NCBI GenBank assembly: GCA_017613135.1
Contig: JAGAEN010000014.1
Span: forward strand, 1-46,601
Length of the DNA: 46,601 bases
Reading direction: 5' to 3'
From: Candidatus Saccharimonadota bacterium
GTDB lineage: Bacteria > Patescibacteriota > Saccharimonadia > Saccharimonadales > Saccharimonadaceae
Shown: in pieces, positions 7,553 to 16,523 of the stretch
Numbering within the stretch: position 1 is the first letter of the stretch
How the letters are laid out: the number at the start of each line of letters is the position of its first letter
Translations under genes and position numbers: made by a program
Notes under the pieces: model-generated
Seen by the model: only the letters and a program-made list of their open reading frames with translations
What the model was told of the DNA's origin: nothing
The model's database searches: none

Positions 7553-9064
7553 CTATTTTTTCTTCCGTTTTATCATTCTCTTCGCTTTTTCCAACACTGC
7601 CATAAACTCTTTCTTATAACACGCAAAAAACAACACAAATGACACCACTGTAGCAATCAAAAACACAATCAACGCATTCAAAATCCACGTTATATACCCA
7701 TCTGGTATCGCTAAGTTTACGAAATCAACTATAACAATCGCAATGATAGTCGCAACGGTGGCAACCAATATTTTCCCTATACTTGCCCACGAGGTTCTCT
7801 TTAAAACGTATTTATTCGCGTGATAAACAAATTCAACCGTGCGAATCAACATCGCCACAATCGTACCAATAGCTACGCCAATTAACCCAAAATTAAACAC
7901 CAATGTCACCGACAAAACAATATTGACTATTGCTTCAGCCCAAGCACCTTTTCGGGTTTGTTTAAAATGCCCAGCAGCTAAAGTAATAGAACTATAGGGT
8001 GTCCTTAACGCCCATATAAATTCACTTGCAACAAGCAAATATCCAAATACTGGTCTTACATAATCAACATCTGTCACACCTTTCATATACACCTGTACGA
8101 ATGGAGTAATCAAGACAAACGTGCAAGTGAAAACAGTCGCAATAATCATAAAAAACAACAATTCAAACACAGAAAACTTTTTCTTAAGATTATCATCCTC
8201 ATCTTTTGCAATCATATCACCAAAAGATGCGTCAAGTCCATTAATTAAGGACTGTACTATCTTTTTTATTCCAGCTACTACTAGAGAATATACGGAATAC
8301 ACAGATACTTCTGTAAGTGTTGAAAAGATAGTCAAAACCGCAACATCAGTGTTCCCATGAATTACTGCAGCAATATGCTGTGCCAAACCATCCCATTTTT
8401 GTTTAATTGGGTAGTCATTTGATGCTGTGTTAAATCGTATATCATACTTTCGTTTGACATACATATTTTGCGCCAATGGCCTAATAATAAATAATAAACC
8501 AGTAATGAGTTTTATCATTAATACGCTGCAACCTAACAATGCCATCACGACTACCGCTATAACACTCATAATATAGGTCACAATTTGAATAATCGATACT
8601 ACATATGTTTTTTGTTCTGCCTGTAAAAAGATTCTGTATGTCATACCGAAATAGTATTCAGCGAAAGTACTAATACCAATAATAATTACAAGCGATATGG
8701 TAAAAATCGCATTAAAATCTGCTCTCGCAATCAAAGGGAAAACGAAGCAAAGAATAATAATATATAAAATAAATATTAAAGCTATCCTACGAAAAAATTT
8801 TTCAGAAGTTTTTAATATGCTAGCAATCGCAGCATTATCTTTTTTTGCAATAGGTCCATACAAAGTCGCCTTGACAACAGGCCCAAAACCAGATTCGAGC
8901 AGTGAAATGTAAGCCAAAAACTGCGTAATAGATGCAATTAAACCATTCACATCGGAACCAAAGTAATCAATTATTATCTTTGGAACAACAAAACCATATA
9001 TGATAATAACCACTTGCAAGATTAAATTACTAAAAATATTATATAGTGCCTTTTTGCTTCTCAC
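7553..9064 (-). CDS. Wzx-type polysaccharide flippase (MOP superfamily)
   Basis: A 503-residue integral membrane protein with about 12-14 hydrophobic segments across its length and a basic C-terminus. The N-terminal KKALYNIFSNLILQVVIIIYGFVVPKII and the GSDVNGLIASITQFLAYISLLESG segment fit Wzx/RfbX-like lipid-linked oligosaccharide flippases. It would move undecaprenyl-linked repeat units to the outer face for polymerisation by the Wzy-like protein encoded upstream. It is the last gene of the EPS operon, 3 bases after the acetyltransferase, and is followed by two terminators. Confidence 0.9.
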   Translation of the reverse strand: MRSKKALYNIFSNLILQVVIIIYGFVVPKIIIDYFGSDVNGLIASITQFLAYISLLESGFGPVVKATLYGPIAKKDNAAIASILKTSEKFFRRIALIFILYIIILCFVFPLIARADFNAIFTISLVIIIGISTFAEYYFGMTYRIFLQAEQKTYVVSIIQIVTYIMSVIAVVVMALLGCSVLMIKLITGLLFIIRPLAQNMYVKRKYDIRFNTASNDYPIKQKWDGLAQHIAAVIHGNTDVAVLTIFSTLTEVSVYSVYSLVVAGIKKIVQSLINGLDASFGDMIAKDEDDNLKKKFSVFELLFFMIIATVFTCTFVLITPFVQVYMKGVTDVDYVRPVFGYLLVASEFIWALRTPYSSITLAAGHFKQTRKGAWAEAIVNIVLSVTLVFNFGLIGVAIGTIVAMLIRTVEFVYHANKYVLKRTSWASIGKILVATVATIIAIVIVDFVNLAIPDGYITWILNALIVFLIATVVSFVLFFACYKKEFMAVLEKAKRMIKRKKK

Positions 9065-9067
9065 GCC

Positions 9068-9592
9068 TCACCTCTTTTTTGAATATGGTATAAATCTATT
9101 ATCAAGAATTTCCTTATGCTCAATCAATCTAAATTTTGAGCCAACAACTGTTGCATTATCCGGAACATCCTTAGTGACAACAGTATTTGCTCCGATTCTA
9201 ACGTTGTTTCCAATTTTTACATTTCCAATAATTTTAGCGCCTGTACCTATATAACAATTTTTTCCAATTGTAGGAAAGCCCTCATTTTTTGAATCCGGCA
9301 AAGCATTACTACCAATTGTAACCTGATGAAATATCACACATCTATCTCCAATAATTGCACCATTTGAAATGAATACCCCACTCAATCCATGAGGGTAGAT
9401 AATATTATTACTAATTGCTTTAGATAAAGGTAAAAATGACTGCATTTTAAATAATAGGCGTCTATACCGAATAACCAATACTAAACGAAGCGGTTTAAAA
9501 GATGTTTTTTGAATTTTTCCCCTTAGCCTTATAATCCTATTTGTATTACGATTCATGTAATCATTATTTAATAATGAATTGACTCCCATCAT
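9068..9592 (-). CDS. Serine-acetyltransferase-like hexapeptide acyltransferase
   Basis: A 174-residue protein with a C-terminal left-handed beta-helix built of hexapeptide repeats (GAIIGDRCVIFHQVTIG, then the IGKNCYIGTGAKIIGNVKIG and VRIGANTVVTKDVP repeats, about residues 75-155). The candidate catalytic His lies in the FHQVTIG motif. In capsule loci such CysE-like enzymes usually O-acetylate sugars or N-acetylate amino sugars; which applies here cannot be read from sequence. Its start overlaps the stop of the TupA-like gene as ATGA. Confidence 0.85.
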   Translation of the reverse strand: MMGVNSLLNNDYMNRNTNRIIRLRGKIQKTSFKPLRLVLVIRYRRLLFKMQSFLPLSKAISNNIIYPHGLSGVFISNGAIIGDRCVIFHQVTIGSNALPDSKNEGFPTIGKNCYIGTGAKIIGNVKIGNNVRIGANTVVTKDVPDNATVVGSKFRLIEHKEILDNRFIPYSKKR

Positions 9593-10497
9593 GACCCTTT
9601 CTTTTCTAATGGTAGTTTTAACATTCTTCCAATTTTCTCATCCCATTCTTCTGGGTTGAATTCTTCCAATCCGCTCCCTGGATAAAAAGTGAACTCCCCA
9701 AAATACAATTTACCATTTATCTCATACCAATCCATTCTGACAAAGGGAATCCCTTTCGATAATAGCTCGGAAAGTTCGATCATCTTTTTGAGATTAACTG
9801 GCTTTTTGATTGGTTTATTCGAAGAAGGATAATGGCGAGTAAACGGCAATTGTTTCCACTTTAAATCAAAAAAAGTTACTTTCAAACCACCATTAAAACG
9901 ATCGGTACATGTAAAAATCATTTTAGCTATTCCGTCGAAGCACATTACCTTATAATCAGTTAAGCCGTTATTTTCTTTATCCTCCATGTATTTTTCTATT
10001 ATTATCCTAGGTTTAACATTTTTGTATGGCCATTCGCGGTGCGCATAATAATAGTTCCGCTTTAAGCTTTTATTGATTGTTCTCTTAGCTTCTTCCAAAT
10101 CTAGTTTCGATTTATCTCTGCATATTACCAAGCCACCAGAGTCATGCGTACATTTTATTACAAATTGTTTTGGCAATTGCCCAAATTCAATATCATCGAA
10201 CTTATCATAAATCCCAATTGTAGGTATTATATACTCTTCGCCAATTTGGTCAGCTACATATTTCTTTATTTCGTACTTATCCACCATCATGGTATAAATA
10301 TCCTTCCTGTCATATAGTTTCAGCCACTGCAGTTTCTCATTAAAAGTTTTTACATTTTTTAAATCTAATCTCTTGTGAAATACTAAGTAATATTTCTTCT
10401 TTATGTACTTTTCATCGCTCATATTGTTTAATAAACCCAGACGCGAAAGGCAACGGAAACGCGTCAATCGATCGAATAAAATGTCTTTAACTCTCAT
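9589..10497 (-). CDS. TupA-like ATP-grasp protein of EPS synthesis
   Basis: A 302-residue protein matching the TupA-like ATP-grasp family (teichuronopeptide biosynthesis type). Visible marks are FNEKLQWLKLYDRK and the DKYEIKKYV helix near the N-terminus, the FVIKCTHDSGG ATP-binding turn, IIEKYMED, and the C-terminal FVRMDWYEINGKLYFGEFTFYPGSG with metal-binding acidic residues. Family members are thought to join amino acids or similar groups to a polysaccharide; some are annotated as glycosyltransferases. It ends in TGA within an ATGA overlap, good evidence that UGA is a stop in this organism. It overlaps the polymerase gene by 11 bases. Confidence 0.88.
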   Translation of the reverse strand: MRVKDILFDRLTRFRCLSRLGLLNNMSDEKYIKKKYYLVFHKRLDLKNVKTFNEKLQWLKLYDRKDIYTMMVDKYEIKKYVADQIGEEYIIPTIGIYDKFDDIEFGQLPKQFVIKCTHDSGGLVICRDKSKLDLEEAKRTINKSLKRNYYYAHREWPYKNVKPRIIIEKYMEDKENNGLTDYKVMCFDGIAKMIFTCTDRFNGGLKVTFFDLKWKQLPFTRHYPSSNKPIKKPVNLKKMIELSELLSKGIPFVRMDWYEINGKLYFGEFTFYPGSGLEEFNPEEWDEKIGRMLKLPLEKKGS

Positions 10498-11734
10498 CCC
10501 TATTTCCCTTTTCTTCTTCCAAATTAGTTAATAGCTTCTGTGTCGTTATTGTTGAAACAATTATAGGAACATACCACATACATTGAGCCGAAAAAGTAAC
10601 TGCACTCCAATCTATTAGGAATATTATCAATATCAGTATTCCAGATAAGATAGCAATTGAATGATTATTACTGTTCATTTTTTTCTTCCTATTGTTTACG
10701 AGATAAATAATATTCCTTACTATAATTGAATAGTATAACAATAAGCCAAAAAAACCAAATGAACATAACAACTCAATATAATTATTATGCGAATAGCCAT
10801 ACCCGGTAGTAGTTCTTGATGCAAAGAATCCCCATCCACCACCAAAAACCGGATGCTCTGGTATCAATTCTAACCCCTCTTTTATCATTGTCTCTCTCAT
10901 ATCGGTCGAATAAGAATACTCGCTTTTGGCATAATCTTCCACAAACATCGTTGAAACCATTTTTTCAACCCTTTTACCCATAACATTGTAAAAAGCTGGT
11001 ATAGAAAACAAACCAACAACGGCCAATACCGATGCGGCTCCAATTAGTAACCACTTCGTAATTTTATCCTTATTGAAGCAAAGATACATCACAACGTTTG
11101 CTATCAGTATTAATAACACTTTTTTTGAACCAGTTAGAAGACCGAGAATCATTAGTATCATAAAAAACAATAGGTTTCTCTTGTCTTTCGTCTTCAAATA
11201 AAACCATGAGTGAAATGTCGCAAGAATACCCATGTTATATCCGACTGTATTAACATTATCACTTAGCCCACCACCAATTCTACCAGAATTTGCTATTATT
11301 ACTGCCCCTTCATTTATAACTAAATATGCTATTGAAAAAATACTTATATATAATAGAACCTTCTTGAGCATTTTTATATTATTACTCATAGTCAAATAAT
11401 CTAAGCAAATATACAAAGAAATGTTTTCCATCAATCTAAGTAATAACGAATCCCACGAGAAAACACCACTCTTTCTTATAAAGAATCCATAAATAAAATA
11501 CATCGCATAGACCAAAATCACCCATGCAAAAAAGAACTTATAATTATGCTTTTGTTTCAAACTATCTTTCATTATCGCGCATAAAACCGTAAAAATAAGA
11601 CCAATAGTAATAAGAATAGTATATATTGGCATAGTCCCCGACTTATAAAAACAAATTTCCGCCAGCATGATTAAAAAAATACTAAATGATGCGCAGAAAC
11701 GTTTTGTCAATATTAAATCATGCCCATTCTTCAT
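10487..11734 (-). CDS. Wzy-like O-antigen/EPS polymerase
   Basis: An integral membrane protein of about 415 residues with about ten hydrophobic segments and a large hydrophilic loop in the second half. The loop contains HPVFGGGWGFF and the GYSHNNYIELLCSFGFFG motif typical of the O-antigen ligase/polymerase superfamily. It would polymerise lipid-linked repeat units outside the membrane. I place the start at the ATG at 11734; a TTG at 11746 is also possible. It overlaps the GT4 gene by 17 bases. The segment is strongly AT-rich compared with the ribosomal genes, as is common for capsule loci acquired horizontally. Confidence 0.87.
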   Translation of the reverse strand: MKNGHDLILTKRFCASFSIFLIMLAEICFYKSGTMPIYTILITIGLIFTVLCAIMKDSLKQKHNYKFFFAWVILVYAMYFIYGFFIRKSGVFSWDSLLLRLMENISLYICLDYLTMSNNIKMLKKVLLYISIFSIAYLVINEGAVIIANSGRIGGGLSDNVNTVGYNMGILATFHSWFYLKTKDKRNLLFFMILMILGLLTGSKKVLLILIANVVMYLCFNKDKITKWLLIGAASVLAVVGLFSIPAFYNVMGKRVEKMVSTMFVEDYAKSEYSYSTDMRETMIKEGLELIPEHPVFGGGWGFFASRTTTGYGYSHNNYIELLCSFGFFGLLLYYSIIVRNIIYLVNNRKKKMNSNNHSIAILSGILILIIFLIDWSAVTFSAQCMWYVPIIVSTITTQKLLTNLEEEKGNRDES

Positions 11735-12803
11735 TTTTTCCAGCAACTTTCTTTATCCAATTATACCATTTCTCGAAAACTTTATTTGGATTATGCTTTT
11801 CCATCGATTCTTTTGCGGCTTCACCAATCATCTTTGACTTTTTATCATCCGACAACAAATTATCCATAGCCCTAGCTAACTCATTCTCGTTCTTAGCAGG
11901 AACTATTATCCCATTCTTACCATTTTTTATTATATCGGACACTCCACCCGGAGCCCAATCAGTTGATATGCACGGCAAACCAATAGACATAGCTTCCAAC
12001 AAAGCATTAGGCATCCCTTCATAGTCAGAACTAATAACAAATAAACGTGCATCTTTTATCTCATTTATTACATTGTCCGATTCTCCCATCAATAATACTT
12101 GATGACTTAAACCAAATTTCTTAATCATATCATCAAGGTCCTTCTTTTGTTCGCCGCCACCATAGATTTTAAGTTTTACACTAGGATACTTGTCTTCTAT
12201 TAAGCTAAACGACTTAATCAATAGTTTATAATTTTTTTGCGGATGCAATCTCCCTACTGCGACAATATCGCCATCATCTCTCAAAGATCTCCTTATCGTT
12301 TTATCAATAAAAACTGGATTTGGTATTATTATACTTTTAGATTGAATTTTTTTACTAAAAAAACTTCTAGCCGCACTCGTCTGGAATACAAATCCGTCAA
12401 CTTTTTTGAATGAAAAATGCCTTATTAACCCCCGCAGCCCAGAATAATGACTATTCGACGGATCACATCTTTCAGAATAAATAATTTTTCCTCTTATTTT
12501 TTTACTCATTGCCGCCACCAAATAAATAGGTTGCAACCAAAAACTAATAGTGACATCCGGTCTAATATTTTTTAAAGCTTTTTTAATACTGAAATATTCG
12601 TCTATTATACCAACCACTCTGCTATTCTTTTTTTCAATATTAATAACCTTTATTCTTTTATCAATTTCAAATTCTTTTTTTATCGCTCCTAGTATCATCA
12701 GTGTTACATCGCAACCCAGATTCGCCATCGCATTAGCAATTAAGACCGATTGCTTCTGTGCTCCTCCCACACCATGAATATAAGCTATAAATACTATTTT
12801 CAT
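11718..12803 (-). CDS. GT4-family glycosyltransferase
   Basis: A 361-residue GT-B enzyme. The N-terminal GGAQKQSVLIANAM motif and the C-terminal nucleotide-sugar site (VAVGRLHPQKNYKLLIKSF, then SSDYEGMPNALLEAMSIGLPCISTDWAPGGVSDII with its E-x7-E) are clear GT4 features. It would add one sugar to the lipid-linked repeat unit on the cytoplasmic face; donor and acceptor are unknown. It ends in TGA inside the overlapping polymerase gene. Confidence 0.92.
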   Translation of the reverse strand: MKIVFIAYIHGVGGAQKQSVLIANAMANLGCDVTLMILGAIKKEFEIDKRIKVINIEKKNSRVVGIIDEYFSIKKALKNIRPDVTISFWLQPIYLVAAMSKKIRGKIIYSERCDPSNSHYSGLRGLIRHFSFKKVDGFVFQTSAARSFFSKKIQSKSIIIPNPVFIDKTIRRSLRDDGDIVAVGRLHPQKNYKLLIKSFSLIEDKYPSVKLKIYGGGEQKKDLDDMIKKFGLSHQVLLMGESDNVINEIKDARLFVISSDYEGMPNALLEAMSIGLPCISTDWAPGGVSDIIKNGKNGIIVPAKNENELARAMDNLLSDDKKSKMIGEAAKESMEKHNPNKVFEKWYNWIKKVAGKNEEWA

Positions 12804-12812
12804 TACGACAAC

Positions 12813-14975
12813 CTACTTTCTTCTTTCTTTTATTCTTTCTACAACATCGTTTATTGCGGGAAAATTCATGCAAACTTTGCAACCGTAGTTAAGCATATGT
12901 AAAACATCTTTGTCCCTCATCGATGAATATAACAGCTCAAACTCATGCGCCCCCTTAATCCTTTTTTGCTCCTTTTTGCTATACTTCTTTATTTTTTGCT
13001 GCTCGCGGTTCAAGAACGCTTTTTTAATCTCGATCAGCTTTTTTGTATCCGGCTTGTTTATCTCCGAGTCGGTATGTAGCTTAACTTTATATTCATCCAA
13101 TAGAACAAATTTAGAATCCTCTGCGGCATCCACCAAAAACTGAAGGTCTTGATGCCTCTTAAGTGTCTCATCGAACCCGCCAAATTCATAGATACTACTC
13201 CTTTTTATTAAAACTGTAGACGTATAAATCGATACCGCTCTCGACAGTATTTTAAATTGGATATCCTCTGTCGAATACTTTTGACATCGCCTTATTTCCT
13301 TACCATTCTTATAAGCTATCCATAGACACGAAACTACGTCTGCCTTTTCTTTCCTCAGCAGCTCTAATTGCTTTTCAATCTTATCTTTTTCCCATTCGTC
13401 ATCGTCATCCAGAAATGCAATAAACTCGCCCTTAGCTTCCTTTATCCCATAGTTTCTCGCTACCGCACCATTAATATGTACCGGCTGGACAATAAGCCTT
13501 ACTCTCGCATCTGCATAAGTTTTCATCAACCGCTTGAGTTTTCTATCCCACTCATCACCTTTTTCGTTATCATCCACAATCAATACTTCAATCTTCTTAT
13601 ACGATTGATTTAGCACGCTATCAATCGCGCGCTTCAATGTGTCGCTTCTTTTGTATGATGGTATTACACAAGAAACCAAACCTTTTGTTGCCTCTTTTGG
13701 TATTTCTTCTGGGTTAATTAGTGTGTGCGGAAGCTGTAATCTTATATTATTGATTACGTATAAACCCCTCTTCCCTTCGAAACAACCGTCGAAACAAATC
13801 TTATCACCGTCTCTACTCCATCTTGGATGAAGATCGCAGCGCGTATCATTATCATACTTAAATGGTGATTCTACCTTCGCAACCTCAATACATGTATTAT
13901 CGCCAAGCACTCTGACGGTAGATATTCGGTTTCTGTCTGGATAAGTATCTGTCACAACATACTTCTTATCCGGAGAATAGCTTGGGTGCCCATCCATAGT
14001 CAAGAAATCCCATTTTCTATCATAATCCTTGCTCTTATCGTTCACTAAATAATAACCATCGGTTTTACCTTTTCTACAATAGGCAATTATCTCATTATTA
14101 TTCTTCCAATAACAATGCGAAACCATATCATCGTCAGAAAGATTATAAAGATTCTTACCATCAATATCGCAGGTCAGTAATCTGCTGAATTTTTTACCAC
14201 CCTTAAGCCAACGATGAATAACCATAAAACGCTCACCATTCGGACTGAGCATCAAGTGGTTAACTTTATGCTCCATTTTTTCCATTTCTGGACGATGCTC
14301 GAAATCATAGAGCTGTTTATACGTTAATATTGGAGTTATTTCTTTTGTGTACATATTTATTCTCCATACACATGGACCATCAGGAATATTCTCTCCTTTT
14401 GTCTTATCTTCCAAGTTAGAATAACCATATCCAGGGCGCAACCTGTGCAAACGTGCAAAATCCAAAGTTAACGCAATCTTGCCATCGTCAGAAACGGTAT
14501 AAAACGGCATATCATACACGTTTTCTCTTTTAGTTTTCAAATCCAAGACAACGCCACAATACTTACCATCCCTAAAATCATTGTAAAATATTTTAGATTT
14601 AAAGTCCGGGCCAAGCCACCCAGCCATACAACCTTGCTGAACATTCCACGAATGCGTAGTAGCAAGTTTATTTATAGAATTATTATTCCGCGTGTCAATT
14701 AAGACAATATCCGCCGGCTCCTTTGGGGCAACATTTTTTGATGTCTCCATCGCACGAAGGCAAAGCATATATCTACCAGATGAATCCCAGGGTGATTTAT
14801 CGTAATAACCAAAAAAGTACTCATACCTATCATTTGGCGTAACTCTTTCAATGATACCTTCTGACCTTGGCTTTTTGGAGATAACGCAAAAAGTACCCTG
14901 ATATATTCTCTTCGCAATCTTTTTTATAACTGGGAATCTTCTTAACACGTTATTGGCTTTTTGCTCTATACCCAT
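12813..14975 (-). CDS. Beta-propeller domain fused to GT2 glycosyltransferase
   Basis: A 720-residue two-part protein. Residues about 25-430 form a repeat-rich, Trp/Asp/Gly-rich region resembling TolB or oligogalacturonate-lyase-type propellers, with recurrent blade phrases such as YYDKSPWDSSGRYML, HLMLSPNGERFMVIHRW, HPSYSPDKKYVVTDTYP and HPRWSRDGDKICFDG. Residues about 435-720 are a GT-A glycosyltransferase family 2 domain (VSCVIPSYKRSDTLKRAIDSVLNQSY, VDDNE, and the metal-binding FLDDDDEW). No signal peptide is present, so both parts should be cytoplasmic. The propeller may bind the acceptor glycan or a partner enzyme. It lies in the middle of the EPS operon, one base after the preceding gene. 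Confidence 0.85.
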   Translation of the reverse strand: MGIEQKANNVLRRFPVIKKIAKRIYQGTFCVISKKPRSEGIIERVTPNDRYEYFFGYYDKSPWDSSGRYMLCLRAMETSKNVAPKEPADIVLIDTRNNNSINKLATTHSWNVQQGCMAGWLGPDFKSKIFYNDFRDGKYCGVVLDLKTKRENVYDMPFYTVSDDGKIALTLDFARLHRLRPGYGYSNLEDKTKGENIPDGPCVWRINMYTKEITPILTYKQLYDFEHRPEMEKMEHKVNHLMLSPNGERFMVIHRWLKGGKKFSRLLTCDIDGKNLYNLSDDDMVSHCYWKNNNEIIAYCRKGKTDGYYLVNDKSKDYDRKWDFLTMDGHPSYSPDKKYVVTDTYPDRNRISTVRVLGDNTCIEVAKVESPFKYDNDTRCDLHPRWSRDGDKICFDGCFEGKRGLYVINNIRLQLPHTLINPEEIPKEATKGLVSCVIPSYKRSDTLKRAIDSVLNQSYKKIEVLIVDDNEKGDEWDRKLKRLMKTYADARVRLIVQPVHINGAVARNYGIKEAKGEFIAFLDDDDEWEKDKIEKQLELLRKEKADVVSCLWIAYKNGKEIRRCQKYSTEDIQFKILSRAVSIYTSTVLIKRSSIYEFGGFDETLKRHQDLQFLVDAAEDSKFVLLDEYKVKLHTDSEINKPDTKKLIEIKKAFLNREQQKIKKYSKKEQKRIKGAHEFELLYSSMRDKDVLHMLNYGCKVCMNFPAINDVVERIKERRK

Positions 14976-14976
14976 A

Positions 14977-15795
14977 TTAAACCGCCTTCCTTAAAATTTT
15001 TTTATATACAAGTTTTTGTAACCAAATCGGCATACAGAATAATGCCAATTGTGCCGTTGCTACAGTAAAATAGTCATTAAGCGACGAAAAACCAATTTTA
15101 TAACCATTTCTTCGAATTTTAATTAATAATTTAGTATTAACCCAGCTCTTTCTTTTTCGATATGTGTCATCATCGAACCTAAATAAAAGTAAATATTCAT
15201 TTATATTTTCCGCCATACAACCATCGTGAAGCATTCTTATCCACAAATCAGTATCCTGATTTTTCCTATAATCTCCATATCCACCAACCTTGAGAACACT
15301 AGATTTTTTGTACATTACAGTAGGGTGGTTAAAAGGATCCCTTCTTCTTGCATATTTATGAATCTCATCGTTATTTAAAGGCACATCTCGACGACCAACT
15401 ATATTTCCTACCTCCCCAGAAAACTCTTTAACCAGACAACCGACAATATCGAGATTATTATTTGATATAAATCTCGAAACTTGTTTCTCACATCTTGTTG
15501 GATCAGAAATATCATCAGCGTCCATTCTTGCAATTAATTCATTTTTGCATTCTTTTATTCCTTCATTCAATGCTAAACCTAAACCAACATTTTGCCTCAG
15601 TTGAATGTCTTTTATGAACCTAAAACTTTTTTTTCTGTCATCAATTATTTTTTGAAGTTTTCTAGGTATAGGCCCATCCTTGACCAATACAATTTCATCA
15701 GGTTTCACGGTTTGGTTAATCATGCTATCTAATGCTAGACCTAAATAACTCGGGTTATCGTTTTTATACAATGACATTAACACGCTATATTTCAT
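14977..15795 (-). CDS. GT2-family glycosyltransferase
   Basis: A 272-residue GT-A enzyme. It starts MKYSVLMSLYKNDNPSYLGLALDSM, with VLVKDGPIP and the metal-binding ARMDADDIS motif, then the RRDPFNHPTVMYKK segment common in capsule GT2 enzymes. A C-terminal hydrophobic stretch may sit at the membrane. It would add an early sugar to the repeat unit. It overlaps the phosphoglycosyl transferase gene by 11 bases. Confidence 0.9.
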   Translation of the reverse strand: MKYSVLMSLYKNDNPSYLGLALDSMINQTVKPDEIVLVKDGPIPRKLQKIIDDRKKSFRFIKDIQLRQNVGLGLALNEGIKECKNELIARMDADDISDPTRCEKQVSRFISNNNLDIVGCLVKEFSGEVGNIVGRRDVPLNNDEIHKYARRRDPFNHPTVMYKKSSVLKVGGYGDYRKNQDTDLWIRMLHDGCMAENINEYLLLFRFDDDTYRKRKSWVNTKLLIKIRRNGYKIGFSSLNDYFTVATAQLALFCMPIWLQKLVYKKILRKAV

Positions 15796-16522
15796 TCTTA
15801 ACTCCAGATATAGTTTTTATCCTCTTTTTTGGTCTTAAAACTGAGATAACCGTAAGAACACATATTTTAAAATCTGTTAAAACGCTAAAATCTCTTAAAT
15901 ACTTAAGGTTAATTTGCATTTTAAGTGGTAAAATTTTGTCAACATACACATCATCAACATCGTGATTCTTATTTACGTATTTTTTTATTATTTGGTCCTC
16001 GTCCTTAAACACAATACTAGCATAAGACGTCACGCCGGCTCTCATCAGTAGCGTTGCCTTCATCTCGTCATTATAAGCATCAACATATTTTCTAACCTCC
16101 GGCCTAGTGCCCACAAAAGACATATCCCCGGCTATAATATTTATAAGTTGCGGAATTTCATCAAGCCGAACCTTTCTGATAATTCTTCCAACCCTAGTAA
16201 CTCTTTTATCATTTTCGACCGTCGCAAGTGGCCCGATTTTATCAGCATTTTGCACCATCGTTCTAAACTTAAAAATTTTAAACGTCCTATTATAAATAGT
16301 CACTCTTTCTTGCCGATAAAAAACTGGGCCTTTTGAATCTATTTTTATCACCACAGCCAGTATCAAAAAAATCGGAGAAAAAAACACTAAAAGAACCACC
16401 CCAAAAATAAGATCCAACATCCTTTTAATAAACAAACTCATCCGTTTCTTCTTCAAAAGACTATAGTATTTTCTTACTCTTGCATTTCGTAGCTCTTTAG
16501 GCAGTTTTTCCCATTCTCTCAT
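15785..16522 (-). CDS. Polyprenyl-phosphate sugar phosphotransferase (PglC/WcaJ-like)
   Basis: A 245-residue monotopic phosphoglycosyl transferase. It has one N-terminal hydrophobic helix (about residues 33-56) followed by the small-PGT core: KRMLDLIFG, GPVFYRQERV, FKIFKFRTM, VRKVRLDEIPQLINIIAGDMSFVGTRPE. It should transfer a sugar-1-phosphate from a UDP-sugar to undecaprenyl phosphate, starting each repeat unit. The upstream CapD-like and DegT-like genes suggest an amino-deoxy sugar substrate in the style of PglFEC; the exact sugar is not decided by sequence. The N-terminal 25 residues before the membrane helix are unusually basic. Confidence 0.92.
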   Translation of the reverse strand: MREWEKLPKELRNARVRKYYSLLKKKRMSLFIKRMLDLIFGVVLLVFFSPIFLILAVVIKIDSKGPVFYRQERVTIYNRTFKIFKFRTMVQNADKIGPLATVENDKRVTRVGRIIRKVRLDEIPQLINIIAGDMSFVGTRPEVRKYVDAYNDEMKATLLMRAGVTSYASIVFKDEDQIIKKYVNKNHDVDDVYVDKILPLKMQINLKYLRDFSVLTDFKICVLTVISVLRPKKRIKTISGVKNEI

Positions 16523-16523
16523 G

